This document shows, one piece after another, positions 48,614 through 57,015 of a stretch of 64,000 nt of DNA; the stretch's first letter is position 1, and the number at the start of each line of letters is the position of its first letter. Under the pieces are notes generated by a model, which did no database searches, was not told the origin of the DNA, and worked only from the letters and a program-made list of their open reading frames with translations. The stretch is from Candidatus Cryosericum hinesii. GTDB taxonomy: Bacteria; Caldisericota; Caldisericia; Cryosericales; Cryosericaceae. A program made the translations under genes and the position numbers. The stretch spans positions 5,895 to 69,894 of the forward strand of contig NZ_QXIW01000016.1 in assembly GCF_003570985.1 (NCBI RefSeq), read 5' to 3'.

Positions 48614-48690
48614 TGGTGCGCCCGACAGGAATCGAACCTGTAACCTACGGTTCCGTAGACCGTCACTCTATCCAGTTGAGCTACGGGCGC
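48614..48690 (-). tRNA. tRNA-Arg (anticodon ACG), TadA substrate
   Basis: A 77-base cloverleaf with acceptor GCGCCCG/CGGGCGC, anticodon loop CTACGGA (ACG, A34 to become inosine), TTCGATT T-loop and encoded CCA. It is the first gene of the tRNA-tadA-tRNA unit. Confidence 0.96.
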
Positions 48691-48699
48691 GCAACGATG

Positions 48700-48727
48700 A
48701 TTGTATTCCATTTCCCCCGGTTGGCAA
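48700..48727 (-). promoter_or_regulatory. Promoter of tRNA-Arg(ACG)-tadA-tRNA-Ser
   Basis: On the minus strand TTGCCA (48722-48727) and TACAAT (48700-48705) are 16 bases apart, giving a start about three bases before the tRNA. Confidence 0.6.
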
Positions 48728-48779
48728 GAAGAACAGTGAGGATTGCTGAGCAACGTGGCAGTAGTGACGCGCACAAATC

Positions 48780-48788
48780 TGTTATAAT
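48780..48788 (+). promoter_or_regulatory. Extended -10 promoter, four-base leader
   Basis: TGTTATAAT is an extended -10 element. The expected start at 48795 leaves only four bases before the ATG at 48799, and there is no Shine-Dalgarno. Confidence 0.55.
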
Positions 48789-48798
48789 CTACCTGCCG

Positions 48799-50079
48799 AT
48801 GGAAACAAGAGCTGAGGTTTGTGTCATAGGTGGTGGTGCAGCCGGGATGCTGGCGGCATTGTCTGCCGCAAGGCACCTCAAAGCCTGTGGCCACGGTGGC
48901 TCAGTCCTCATCCTGGAACGGAATCGGGTGCTGGGCAGGAAGCTGGCCATCACGGGCAAGGGCAGGGCAAACGTGACCAATGCGCGTTCACTGGACGAGT
49001 TTGTCCAGGCCTTCGGTCCTTCCGGCCGATTCCTCTACCCGGCTTTCGAGTCCTTTTTCTCCGATGACCTTGTCGCTTTCTTTGCCGAAGCCGGCCTGCA
49101 ACTCAAGACGGAGCGGGGTGGTCGAGTGTTCCCTGTGACGGACAAGGCGCAGGACGTTGTCCAGGCTTTCGGGCTGCTGCTCGTGCGAGACGGTGTTGAT
49201 ATCCTCTACTCGGCTCGGGTCCGAAGTATCGATGCCGGGTCCGAGGGTTGGACGATCGGTTTGGAGTCTGGCGGGTTGTTGCACTGCCGGGCCGTGGTCA
49301 TTGCCACAGGTGGAAAATCGTATCCTGGTACAGGGTCGACAGGAGACGGATATGAGCTTCTTGAGCACGTGGGTCATCACCCGGGTCGCCTGCTGCCTGG
49401 CCTGGTTTCCCTGCACTGTCCCGAGAAGTGGCTGAGAGAACTTGCAGGGGTCTCGCTCGAGGGTGTCGCCGTGGAGGCGTGGGTTGGCCCTAGGTTATTG
49501 GCTCGAAGGCAGGGGGAAGTCATGATAACGGACCGAGGGATTGGAGGTCCGGCCGTCCTGTCGCTGAGTCTGGCCGTCACCCCTGCTCTAGCCGAGAGCC
49601 AGGCTGTCGTTCTGTGCTTGGACATGCGGCCCGAGAAGACGTTGGACCAGGAGCTTCATGACATCGAAGCTTGCGGAAATGCCAATGAAATCCTGATGAA
49701 TGTCTCGAGGTTTCTTCCGAAGCGGATGGCGCTTGAGCTGATGCGTATGTGGGGCATTGAGGGGAAGGGCAGCACACCGTTACCCAGGAAAACCCTTGCA
49801 GCAATCGCCCGATCAATCAAGGGAGTGGAGCTGAAATGCACAGGGGCCGACCCTCTCGCCTCCGCGATCATCACACAGGGGGGAGTGCCTCTGCGAGAGG
49901 TTGACCCGCGATCCATGGGATCGAGACTCGTTCCCGGATTGTTCATTGCAGGCGAGCTTCTGGACCTGCAGGCTGTCACCGGTGGCTATAATCTGCAGGC
50001 AGCTTTCTCGACAGGATTTCTCGCCGGAAGGTGTGCGGCCGAATACGTTGCCAAATCACCAAATGACAGTAAACTTTAA
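48799..50079 (+). CDS. HI0933/YhiN/BaiN-family FAD-dependent oxidoreductase
   Basis: This 426-residue flavoprotein starts with the dinucleotide-binding motif VCVIGGGAAGMLAALSAA. Family signatures follow: GRKLAITGKGRANVTN, RGGRVFPVTDKAQDV, VIATGGKSYPGTGSTGDGY, ITDRGIGGPAVLSLS and, near the C-terminus, AGELLDLQAVTGGYNLQAAFSTGFLAGR. Members of this family include a bile-acid flavoprotein, but the general substrate is unknown, so I give no specific function. The ATG at 48799 sits four bases after the predicted transcription start. The pdxS gene follows after 22 bases with its own possible promoter. Confidence 0.9.
   Translation: METRAEVCVIGGGAAGMLAALSAARHLKACGHGGSVLILERNRVLGRKLAITGKGRANVTNARSLDEFVQAFGPSGRFLYPAFESFFSDDLVAFFAEAGLQLKTERGGRVFPVTDKAQDVVQAFGLLLVRDGVDILYSARVRSIDAGSEGWTIGLESGGLLHCRAVVIATGGKSYPGTGSTGDGYELLEHVGHHPGRLLPGLVSLHCPEKWLRELAGVSLEGVAVEAWVGPRLLARRQGEVMITDRGIGGPAVLSLSLAVTPALAESQAVVLCLDMRPEKTLDQELHDIEACGNANEILMNVSRFLPKRMALELMRMWGIEGKGSTPLPRKTLAAIARSIKGVELKCTGADPLASAIITQGGVPLREVDPRSMGSRLVPGLFIAGELLDLQAVTGGYNLQAAFSTGFLAGRCAAEYVAKSPNDSKL
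50048..50075 (+). promoter_or_regulatory. Possible promoter of the pdxS operon
   Basis: TTGCCA (50048-50053) and TAAACT (50070-50075) are 16 bases apart at the 3' end of the preceding gene. GAGGTG before pdxS lies within the short leader. Confidence 0.4.
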
Positions 50080-50101
50080 GGGTTAAAGAGGTGACAACGA
50101 C

Positions 50102-50986
50102 ATGACTGAAATCGGAACGACCAAGGTAAAGCGCGGTTTGGCAGAGATGTTCAAGGGTGGCGTTATCATGGACGTCACGACGGTCGACCAGGCGAAGATT
50201 GCCGAAGAAGCCGGTGCAGTGTCAGTGATGGCACTCGAACGGATTCCGGCCGATATTCGCAGGGAAGGCGGCGTCGCAAGGGCGGCTGATCCAGGGCTTG
50301 TCGAGCAGATCATGGACGCTGTCTCGATTCCTGTCATGGCCAAGGTACGAATCGGGCACATCTCTGAAGCACGGATACTGGAGTATATGGGCATCGACTT
50401 TATTGACGAGAGCGAAGTGCTGACTCCCGCTGATGTCACCTACCATATCGATAAGTGGCAGTTCAAGATCCCCTTTGTATGCGGAGCACGCAATCTGGGA
50501 GAGGCGTTGCGGCGTATTGGCGAGGGAGCTGCGATGATAAGGACGAAGGGCGAGCCGGGCACCGGAGACGTCTCTGAGGCGGTCACCCACATGCGAGCGG
50601 TCATGAACGAGGTTCGCAAGGTGCAATCGATGCTTGAGGATGAACTGGTGGTCGAAGCAAAGGACCTCGGGGTCAATGTTGAGCTACTGCGTGAAGTGCG
50701 CAAGCTGGGGCGTCTTCCCGTGGTCAACTTTGCAGCGGGGGGCATTGCCACCCCTGCCGACGCCGCACTCATGATGACGCTTGGTGCCGATGGTGTTTTT
50801 GTGGGTTCTGGCATTTTCAAGAGTTCAGACCCACTTCCGAGAGCAAAAGCCATCGTGGCGGCAACGACCTACTGGGAAGATCCCAAGGTGCTCTTCGAGG
50901 TAAGCAAGGGCTTGAAGACAGGTATGCCAGGCATAGATGCACGCACGCTTGTCGAGCTGGATAAGATGCAGGTGAGGGATAACTAG
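50102..50986 (+). CDS. pdxS: Pyridoxal 5'-phosphate synthase subunit PdxS
   Basis: This 294-residue TIM-barrel enzyme makes pyridoxal phosphate from ribose-5-phosphate, glyceraldehyde-3-phosphate and ammonia. D24 and K81 (VMAKVRIGH) are the imine-forming region, with the second lysine in [11 protein letters not shown]. The start [16 protein letters not shown] is typical. It is followed two bases later by its glutaminase subunit PdxT. The product serves PLP enzymes such as the aminotransferase at 20.5 kb. Confidence 0.97.
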   Translation: MTEIGTTKVKRGLAEMFKGGVIMDVTTVDQAKIAEEAGAVSVMALERIPADIRREGGVARAADPGLVEQIMDAVSIPVMAKVRIGHISEARILEYMGIDFIDESEVLTPADVTYHIDKWQFKIPFVCGARNLGEALRRIGEGAAMIRTKGEPGTGDVSEAVTHMRAVMNEVRKVQSMLEDELVVEAKDLGVNVELLREVRKLGRLPVVNFAAGGIATPADAALMMTLGADGVFVGSGIFKSSDPLPRAKAIVAATTYWEDPKVLFEVSKGLKTGMPGIDARTLVELDKMQVRDN

Positions 50987-50988
50987 AC

Positions 50989-51579
50989 GTGGTCATTGGC
51001 GTCCTCGCTCTTCAGGGCGATTTTCGAGAACATGCAAACATGGTGCAGTTCCTCGGGGTGGAGGTCCGTCTCGTCCGTCTCCCCGACGAAGTCGATTTGG
51101 TAGATGGGCTGATCATTCCGGGAGGCGAGAGCACGACCATGGGGAAGCTTATGGTCAAGTACGGAGTGGATCGAGCTATCGTCGACCGTTTCAACGCAGG
51201 GAGACTGACGATCTATGGCACATGCGCAGGAATGATCGTTTTGGCCCGGGATATTGAGGGAAGCCAGGCACAGCCTCATCTGGGACTTCTGGATGTGACT
51301 GTTCAGCGGAATGCGTTTGGGCGCCAGAAAGAGTCGAGCGAGGAAGATCTGGAAGTCCAGGGGCTGGACACACCATTGCATGCGCTGTTCATTCGGGCGC
51401 CGGTGATCGTCCGGACAGGACCTTCTGTAGAGGTACTGGCAAGGGTAACACAGGGGCCGGTCTATGTACAGCAGGGAAGGCTCCTTGCTTCTTCGTTCCA
51501 TCCGGAGCTTGGAAGCGATACGAGGATACATGAACATTTTCTGCGATTGACAGAGCATAGCTCAAATCAGGAGGTCTAG
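50989..51579 (+). CDS. pdxT: Pyridoxal 5'-phosphate synthase glutaminase subunit PdxT
   Basis: This 196-residue glutamine amidotransferase supplies ammonia to PdxS. It has LALQGDFREH, PGGESTTMGKL and the nucleophile C79 in YGTCAGMIVLA, with the H/E pair in SSFHPELGSD. The start is GTG at 50989, two bases after the pdxS stop, with GAGG in the pdxS 3' end. It lies immediately before yebC. Confidence 0.96.
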   Translation: MVIGVLALQGDFREHANMVQFLGVEVRLVRLPDEVDLVDGLIIPGGESTTMGKLMVKYGVDRAIVDRFNAGRLTIYGTCAGMIVLARDIEGSQAQPHLGLLDVTVQRNAFGRQKESSEEDLEVQGLDTPLHALFIRAPVIVRTGPSVEVLARVTQGPVYVQQGRLLASSFHPELGSDTRIHEHFLRLTEHSSNQEV

Positions 51580-52335
51580 ATGTCCGGGCATTCCAAGTGG
51601 CACAATATTCAGGCCAAAAAGGGTGTAGAAGACGCCAAGCGTGGTCGTGCTTTCACCAAGATCACTCGTGAGATCATTATCGCGGCGAAGGCAGGTGGAG
51701 GAAGTACCGAAACGAACACGCGGTTGAGGGCAGCTGTAGAAAAGGCCAAGTCAGCAGGTATGCCCAATGACAACGTCAAGAAAGCAATCATGCGCGGAAC
51801 TGGAGAGATGGAGGGTGTCAGCTACGAGGAGACCACGTACGAAGGTTATGGTCCCAATGGCACCGCATTCATCATCCAGGCCTCGACTGACAACAAGAAC
51901 CGCACGACTTCGGAAATCAGAAGAATCCTCTCGCAGCACGGTGGCGCTATGGGAGAGAACGGATCTGTCAGCTGGGGCTTCGAGCGGAAGGGTTCGCTGG
52001 AAATCGATCCGGCTGACAAGGGATACGACGATCTGTTCATGATTGCAGTGGACAGTGGCGCAGAGGACCTCAAGCAGGACGAGGAGACGACGACTGTCGT
52101 CACTGGACCTGAGGATGTCTATAAGGTGCGCCAGGCTCTCGAGGCTGCCGGGATTGTCGTAAAGTCAGCATCTCTCACCATGATTCCCAAGACCCTTGTT
52201 GCAGTCGCCATTGATGATGCGCGAAAAATCGCGCGGCTGGAGGAAGCGCTTGACGAGCACGATGACGTCAGCGACTATTTCTCCAACTATGAAATGAGCG
52301 ACGAGATCATTAAACTGCTGGAGCAGGAAAGCTAG
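51580..52335 (+). CDS. yebC: YebC/PmpR-family protein
   Basis: This 251-residue protein begins MSGHSKWHNIQAKKGVEDAKRG, the family hallmark, and has GYGPNGTAFIIQASTDNKNRT and GSVSWGFERKG. Members have been described as transcriptional regulators and as factors that help ribosomes translate proline stretches. The start follows GGAGG. It lies between pdxT and ruvC, a frequent bacterial order (yebC-ruvCAB), and probably belongs to the same transcript. Confidence 0.95.
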   Translation: MSGHSKWHNIQAKKGVEDAKRGRAFTKITREIIIAAKAGGGSTETNTRLRAAVEKAKSAGMPNDNVKKAIMRGTGEMEGVSYEETTYEGYGPNGTAFIIQASTDNKNRTTSEIRRILSQHGGAMGENGSVSWGFERKGSLEIDPADKGYDDLFMIAVDSGAEDLKQDEETTTVVTGPEDVYKVRQALEAAGIVVKSASLTMIPKTLVAVAIDDARKIARLEEALDEHDDVSDYFSNYEMSDEIIKLLEQES

Positions 52336-52342
52336 AGACTGT

Positions 52343-52858
52343 ATGCTTACTCTGGGAATCGATCCCGGACTGGCACGCATCGGCTACGGTGTCGTCTCAT
52401 CAGACGGCGACACCGTAGCCCTTCTTGACTATGGGTGTCTGGAGACCCATCCTGGCACGCCATATCCGGACAGGCTCAAGTACATCTACGACGGCGTCCG
52501 CCGACTCGTCCGCAGGTACAAGCCGGATGCAGTGGCGCTCGAGTCTCTGTTTTTCTTTCGAAACGCCCGTACGGTCATGAAGGTCAGTGAGGCGCGTGGA
52601 GTCATTGTCCTTGCCATCGGTACATGTCACGTTCCTGCGTTCGAGTACACCCCTCAGCAGGTGAAGCAGGCCGTCTCATCATATGGCATGGAGAGCAAGA
52701 AGAACGTGGAGATTGCTGTGCGCCAGATTCTTGGTGTCGAGGAGCATATTACGCCTGACGATACAGCGGACGCAATTGCCATCGCCCTCTGCCATACGTT
52801 CACGGGGGCCTATCGCGAGGCAGTTCTGGCGGAGGAGACCGATGATTGCTCTGATTAG
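52343..52858 (+). CDS. ruvC: Crossover junction endodeoxyribonuclease RuvC
   Basis: This 171-residue Holliday-junction resolvase has D7 in LGIDPGLARIGYG, E67 in ALESLFFFRN, and the C-terminal acidic pair in PDDTADAIAIALCH. All four catalytic acids are present. It overlaps ruvA by 17 bases, making a ruvC-ruvA-ruvB cluster for branch migration and resolution of recombination intermediates. Confidence 0.96.
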   Translation: MLTLGIDPGLARIGYGVVSSDGDTVALLDYGCLETHPGTPYPDRLKYIYDGVRRLVRRYKPDAVALESLFFFRNARTVMKVSEARGVIVLAIGTCHVPAFEYTPQQVKQAVSSYGMESKKNVEIAVRQILGVEEHITPDDTADAIAIALCHTFTGAYREAVLAEETDDCSD

Positions 52859-53435
52859 GGGGACCGTATATCGCAGATTGGATTCCGCCGTCATCGTTCT
52901 TGTCGGCGACATCGGGTATGAGGTAAGAGTAGTGGATCCCACCATGTTCGAGGTGGGGGAAGAAGTCGAACTGCGGACATACCATGTCGTCAAGGAAGAC
53001 CGGCAGGAGCTCTACGGTTTCGTCGAACAGTTGGACTATGAAGTTTTCGCCGACCTGGTCGAGCATGTTCCAGGCGTTGGCGCTAAGACCGCCCTGAGTC
53101 TTCTACGTGCTGTACCTGCGTCTCGTCTCATCGAGGCAGTGCGGGAACAGAGTGTTGGGTTACTCACTTCCGCGCCTGGCATAGGGAAGAAAAATGCCGA
53201 GCGCATCCTCATCGAACTGCGCCCAATCGTCAACCGCAAGTACGCTGAACTTCTATCCGCAGAGGGCATGACGGGGACGGAACCCACCGTCCTGGCAGAG
53301 GTGGAGATGGCGCTCCGGTCTCTCGGATATTCACAGCGAGAGATCAGTGGCTCTCTCCGGGAGCTTGGTGCTACGAAGGACCGTTCGGCCGAGGAACTCG
53401 TGAGTGATGCCTTGCAGCATCTTTCGAGGAAATAG
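52842..53435 (+). CDS. ruvA: Holliday junction branch migration protein RuvA
   Basis: This 197-residue junction-binding subunit has the N-terminal OB fold (MIALIRGTVYRRLDSAVIVLVGDIGYEV), two helix-hairpin-helix motifs (HVPGVGAKTALSLL, APGIGKKNAERILIEL) and the C-terminal RuvB-contact domain. I chose the ATG at 52842, with GGAGGAG upstream, inside the 3' end of ruvC. It is followed after three bases by ruvB. Confidence 0.95.
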   Translation: MIALIRGTVYRRLDSAVIVLVGDIGYEVRVVDPTMFEVGEEVELRTYHVVKEDRQELYGFVEQLDYEVFADLVEHVPGVGAKTALSLLRAVPASRLIEAVREQSVGLLTSAPGIGKKNAERILIELRPIVNRKYAELLSAEGMTGTEPTVLAEVEMALRSLGYSQREISGSLRELGATKDRSAEELVSDALQHLSRK

Positions 53436-53438
53436 GAT

Positions 53439-54503
53439 ATGGCTGCCGGCGAAGAGAAGCGTGTACGTCGGAAAGTACCTGTTGCTCAAGCTCCACTCTT
53501 GTCGGGGAAACCTGAGGGTGATGCGGTGGGCTCGACGTTGCGGCCGCGACGCCTTGAGGATTTCATCGGACAGGAGCAGCTGCGGCGCAACTTGGCCATT
53601 TTCATCAGGGCCGCGCTCAGCCGCAAGGAGCCTTTGGACCACTGCTTGCTCTACGGGCCTCCTGGTCTGGGCAAGACAACGCTCGCACAAATCATTGCCG
53701 TGGAACTTGGTGTGCGGTTCAAGTACACGAGCGGACCGGCACTCACACGGGCAGGTGATCTTGCCAGCATTCTGGCATCGCTCAGGGAGCGGGACGTGCT
53801 GTTCATCGACGAGATTCATCGTCTGCCTCCCGCGGTGGAAGAAGGGCTCTATGCTGCAATGGAGGATTTTCAACTGCCCATCATTCTCGGGAAGGGGCCG
53901 AGCGCCAAGACACTTACGATACGCCTCAAGCCGTTCACTCTCATAGGAGCGACCACCCGGTTTGGCATGTTGTCCGCCCCTCTTCGCGACAGATTCGGTA
54001 TCGTCATGCGCATGGATCCATACAATGAGGAGGAACTGGCCCAGATTATCTCCAATGCCGCGTGCCGGCTTGATACGGTTGTGGAGCCGACTGCTGCCAG
54101 ACGCATTGCTGGTCGCTCACGTGGCATTCCTCGCATAGCGCTTCGGAACCTGAAACGCATCAGAGACTACCTGGCATACGCGGGGGGACCCGTCGTCGAT
54201 GTCAAGCTGGTCGACGAGGCTTTCTCACGGCTCAACATCGATAAATATGGCTTGCTGGACATCGATCGGCGGCTCCTGGGGGCTATCGATGAAAAGTTCA
54301 GAGGCGGTCCTGTGGGTCTCGACAGCCTGGCTTCTGCAATCAGTGAAGACCCCGAGACGGTGTCCGTCGTCATCGAGCCGTATCTGGTGCAGTTGAATTT
54401 CATCGCGCGGACATCGCAGGGACGCGTAATAACGGACCTGGGCCGGCGATATCTGAAGGGTCATGATAGCATTTCCGGCGGCGGGGAAGATGTGCTATTC
54501 TGA
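53439..54503 (+). CDS. ruvB: Holliday junction DNA helicase RuvB
   Basis: This 354-residue AAA+ motor drives branch migration with RuvA. It has LRPRRLEDFIGQEQ, Walker A GPPGLGKTT (73-81), Walker B LFIDEIHRL, sensor GATTRFGMLSAPLRDRFG and a winged-helix C-terminus (IEPYLVQLNFIARTSQGRV). It is the last gene of the ruv cluster. About 95 bases with a tRNA promoter follow. Confidence 0.97.
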   Translation: MAAGEEKRVRRKVPVAQAPLLSGKPEGDAVGSTLRPRRLEDFIGQEQLRRNLAIFIRAALSRKEPLDHCLLYGPPGLGKTTLAQIIAVELGVRFKYTSGPALTRAGDLASILASLRERDVLFIDEIHRLPPAVEEGLYAAMEDFQLPIILGKGPSAKTLTIRLKPFTLIGATTRFGMLSAPLRDRFGIVMRMDPYNEEELAQIISNAACRLDTVVEPTAARRIAGRSRGIPRIALRNLKRIRDYLAYAGGPVVDVKLVDEAFSRLNIDKYGLLDIDRRLLGAIDEKFRGGPVGLDSLASAISEDPETVSVVIEPYLVQLNFIARTSQGRVITDLGRRYLKGHDSISGGGEDVLF

Positions 54504-54524
54504 CGTCTGCGAAGGCTCTGACCC

Positions 54525-54552
54525 TTGATAATGTGCGGGAAGCCAGTATAAT
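54525..54552 (+). promoter_or_regulatory. Promoter of tRNA-Ser(GCT) and possibly coaX
   Basis: TTGATA (54525-54530) and TATAAT (54547-54552) are 16 bases apart, 47 bases before the tRNA. Confidence 0.65.
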
Positions 54553-54599
54553 TAGCCAGAGCCCGTGCAATAATGCGGGTTTGTCAGTTTCCAAAGCAC

Positions 54600-54691
54600 G
54601 GAGAGATGGCCGAGTGGCTGAAGGCACTCGCCTGCTAAGCGAGTGGGTGGCTAATACCGCCTCCCGGGTCCAAATCCCGGTCTCTCCGCCA
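54600..54691 (+). tRNA. tRNA-Ser (anticodon GCT)
   Basis: A 92-base class II tRNA with acceptor GGAGAGA/TCTCTCC, anticodon loop CTGCTAA (GCT, reads AGC/AGU), long variable arm, G discriminator and encoded CCA. It ends 24 bases before coaX with no terminator between. Confidence 0.95.
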
Positions 54692-54715
54692 TTCTGGTTT
54701 TGAAGGCGCGCCACC

Positions 54716-55495
54716 ATGCTTCTTGCCATTGATGTCGGGAACACCAACATAGTCTGTGGCCTCTTTGACGGTACTGTCCTGCGCGATAGTTGGCGTCTGA
54801 CGACCGACAGGGGCAAGACTGCCGATGAATACAGCGTGTTCATCCGCAGTCTGTTTCAGTTTTCCGATGTCCAGCTGAGGGACGTAGAGTCTGTCGTTCT
54901 GGCTTCTGTTGTCCCGCCACTTACGCCAATCATGCGCCGCCTCGTCGATCGCATGTTTCATCTCCAACCGCTCGTGATCTCGACAGCACTCAACACTGGC
55001 ATCACATGGGAGGTCGAGTCTCCATCAGAGATGGGGGCCGACCGTATTGCTGATTGTGTCGGCGGGTATATGAAATACGGGGGACCTTGTATTATCATCG
55101 ACCTTGGGACTGCGACGACGTTCAACTTTGTGAGTGGTGATGGAAGATACCTTGGGGGGTCCATAGCACCCGGCCTTCTCAACTCGAGCGAATCCCTGTT
55201 TACCAAGACGGCCAAGTTGCCTCGTATCGAGCTTGAACGCCCTGCAACGAGCCTCGGAATCGACACGATCACGCAGATGCAGGTTGGCGTTGTCTGGGGT
55301 GAGATCTACATGGTCGATGGCATGATCCAGCGTATCCGCCAGGACACGAGTTGTCCAGATGCCAGAGTGATTCTGACGGGTGGGCTGTCAGGTGTGGTGG
55401 TTCCTGGCTTGCAGGCAAAGTGTGTGCATGACCCCAATCTCACGCTCGATGGCTTGCGCATCCTCTTTGAGTTGAACAGGGGCGGGACCGAGTGA
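54716..55495 (+). CDS. coaX: Type III pantothenate kinase
   Basis: This 259-residue kinase does the first step of coenzyme A synthesis. It has the N-terminal phosphate loop AIDVGNTN (D6), GADRIADCVGGY, the catalytic-site strand IIIDLGTATTFN, GGSIAPGL, and the adenosine loop LTGGLSG. Type III enzymes are not feedback-inhibited by CoA. It has no clear Shine-Dalgarno and may be co-transcribed with tRNA-Ser. Its stop overlaps the dus GTG. The last enzyme of the pathway, CoaE, is at 22.5 kb. Confidence 0.95.
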   Translation: MLLAIDVGNTNIVCGLFDGTVLRDSWRLTTDRGKTADEYSVFIRSLFQFSDVQLRDVESVVLASVVPPLTPIMRRLVDRMFHLQPLVISTALNTGITWEVESPSEMGADRIADCVGGYMKYGGPCIIIDLGTATTFNFVSGDGRYLGGSIAPGLLNSSESLFTKTAKLPRIELERPATSLGIDTITQMQVGVVWGEIYMVDGMIQRIRQDTSCPDARVILTGGLSGVVVPGLQAKCVHDPNLTLDGLRILFELNRGGTE

Positions 55496-56484
55496 ACATA
55501 GGGCCGTTGAAGCTGGAGGGGCGTGCCTTCCTTGCGCCTCTTGCGGGGTATGGCGATTCCCCCTTTCGCATTCTGTGCAGGCACTATGGTGCAGCCATGG
55601 TATACACAGAGATGGTTTCGTCCCTTGGCATCAAATTCAGTAACACCAAGACATTCGGGATGCTGGTGTTCGATCCTGTTGAGCACCCAGTTGACTTCCA
55701 GATGTTTGGAGCTCGACCTGATGCAATGGCACAAGCTGCAGAGGTTCTGGCGAAGGCAGGGGTCGATGCCATCGACATCAATATGGGATGTCCCGAGCCA
55801 AAAATCGTGAAAACCGGTGCCGGATCGGCGCTGCTGAGGGATCTTCCTCTTATCGATGCAATTACGTCCGCCGTTGTGCAAGCGACGCGGCTGCCGGTGA
55901 CAGTGAAAATACGCAAGGGATTTTTGTTCGACGATAATGTCGCCGAGGAAATCCTGGGCATTTGCGAGAAGAACGGTGTGGCAGCCCTTACGATTCATGG
56001 CAGTACAGCCGTGCAGGGCCGCTCGGGCTCGAAGGACTGGGATGTCATCGCTGCAATAAAAGCGAAGGCAACCATACCAATCATCGCGAACGGAGGCGTC
56101 AAAAAGGCGGAGGACGCGAAGAAATTCCTCGACTACACTGGCGCCGACTATGTGATGGTAGGACGGGCAGCTCTCGGGAATCCGTGGGTCTTCGAGCAGA
56201 TAAACGACGTTCTGGGTGGCAGGAGCCCTCGGGAGCCCGGAGTTGACGAGCGGTTCAGGGTTATGCAGGAACATGTCGACCGCGAGGTCGCTCTCAAGGG
56301 TGAGGTCATTGGAGTCAAGGAGATGCGCAAGCACCTTGCTTTCTATTTCAGGGGCCTCCCTGAGGCAACGACGTATCGAGGACGCATTAACCAGGTGAAG
56401 AAAGCAGACCAGCTGAAGAAGCTGCTGAATGAGTACCGTGCACTGTGCACAGGTGCCAGCGAGGAGGTTCGCCATGATACATGA
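55492..56484 (+). CDS. dusB: tRNA-dihydrouridine synthase
   Basis: This 330-residue flavoprotein reduces specific uridines in tRNA D-loops. The FMN barrel has LAPLAGYGDSPFR, the catalytic cysteine C100 in DINMGCPEPKIVKTGAG, KIRKG, LTIHGST and the phosphate-binding IANGGVKKAEDA with VMVGRAALGNPW. The Q-rather-than-R side motifs cannot be judged, but overall it resembles DusB. The start is GTG at 55492, overlapping the coaX stop (GTGA). It is followed by greA with an 11-base overlap. Confidence 0.93.
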   Translation: MNIGPLKLEGRAFLAPLAGYGDSPFRILCRHYGAAMVYTEMVSSLGIKFSNTKTFGMLVFDPVEHPVDFQMFGARPDAMAQAAEVLAKAGVDAIDINMGCPEPKIVKTGAGSALLRDLPLIDAITSAVVQATRLPVTVKIRKGFLFDDNVAEEILGICEKNGVAALTIHGSTAVQGRSGSKDWDVIAAIKAKATIPIIANGGVKKAEDAKKFLDYTGADYVMVGRAALGNPWVFEQINDVLGGRSPREPGVDERFRVMQEHVDREVALKGEVIGVKEMRKHLAFYFRGLPEATTYRGRINQVKKADQLKKLLNEYRALCTGASEEVRHDT

Positions 56485-57013
56485 TGAAGAAGAGCATTCC
56501 GACGAAGGGATTGAAATGACTAATGTGCGTGAAGATGAGGAGGAGAAACTATATATCAGCCCCTCTCAGCACAGGAAGATGCTTGAAGAGCTCGACAGGC
56601 TGAAGACCAAGGAGCGCCTTCGCATCGCAGAGCGCATCAAGGAAGCCAAAGGATTCGGTGATCTCTCGGAGAATGCCGAGTACGAAGAGGCCAAGAAGGA
56701 GCAAGCGTTCATCGAGGGAACCATCATGGACGTCGAGCGCCAACTCGAGCACTCCGTGGTCGTCGAACCAGGCGATACGGGCACAGGCGAAGTTCACATG
56801 GGTTGCAAGGTCCAGGTACTCGATGTGGAGACTACCAAGACTCGCTGGTTCACTATTGTCGGCAATCTCGAAGCCGATCCAATGGAAGGTCACATTTCCA
56901 TTGATAGTCCGGTGGGCAAGGCTCTCGTGGGGAAACGCGAGAAGGAGACCGTTGCTGTGCGTATTCCTAAGGGTCGAGTCTCATACAAGATTCTCTCTAT
57001 CGAGAAGGTATAG
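56474..57013 (+). CDS. greA: Transcription elongation factor GreA
   Basis: This 179-residue factor stimulates RNA cleavage in backtracked RNA polymerase. The coiled-coil domain includes RIAERIKEAKGFGDLSENAEYEEAKKEQ, whose tip carries the acidic residues for catalysis. The FKBP-like C-terminal domain has SPVGKALVGKREKETVAVRIPKG. It is about 20 residues longer than usual because of an acidic N-terminal extension (DEEEHSDEG and EDEEE). I chose the ATG at 56474 after GAGGAGG. An ATG at 56516 would give the standard length and cannot be excluded. Confidence 0.92.
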   Translation: MIHDEEEHSDEGIEMTNVREDEEEKLYISPSQHRKMLEELDRLKTKERLRIAERIKEAKGFGDLSENAEYEEAKKEQAFIEGTIMDVERQLEHSVVVEPGDTGTGEVHMGCKVQVLDVETTKTRWFTIVGNLEADPMEGHISIDSPVGKALVGKREKETVAVRIPKGRVSYKILSIEKV

Positions 57014-57015
57014 TC

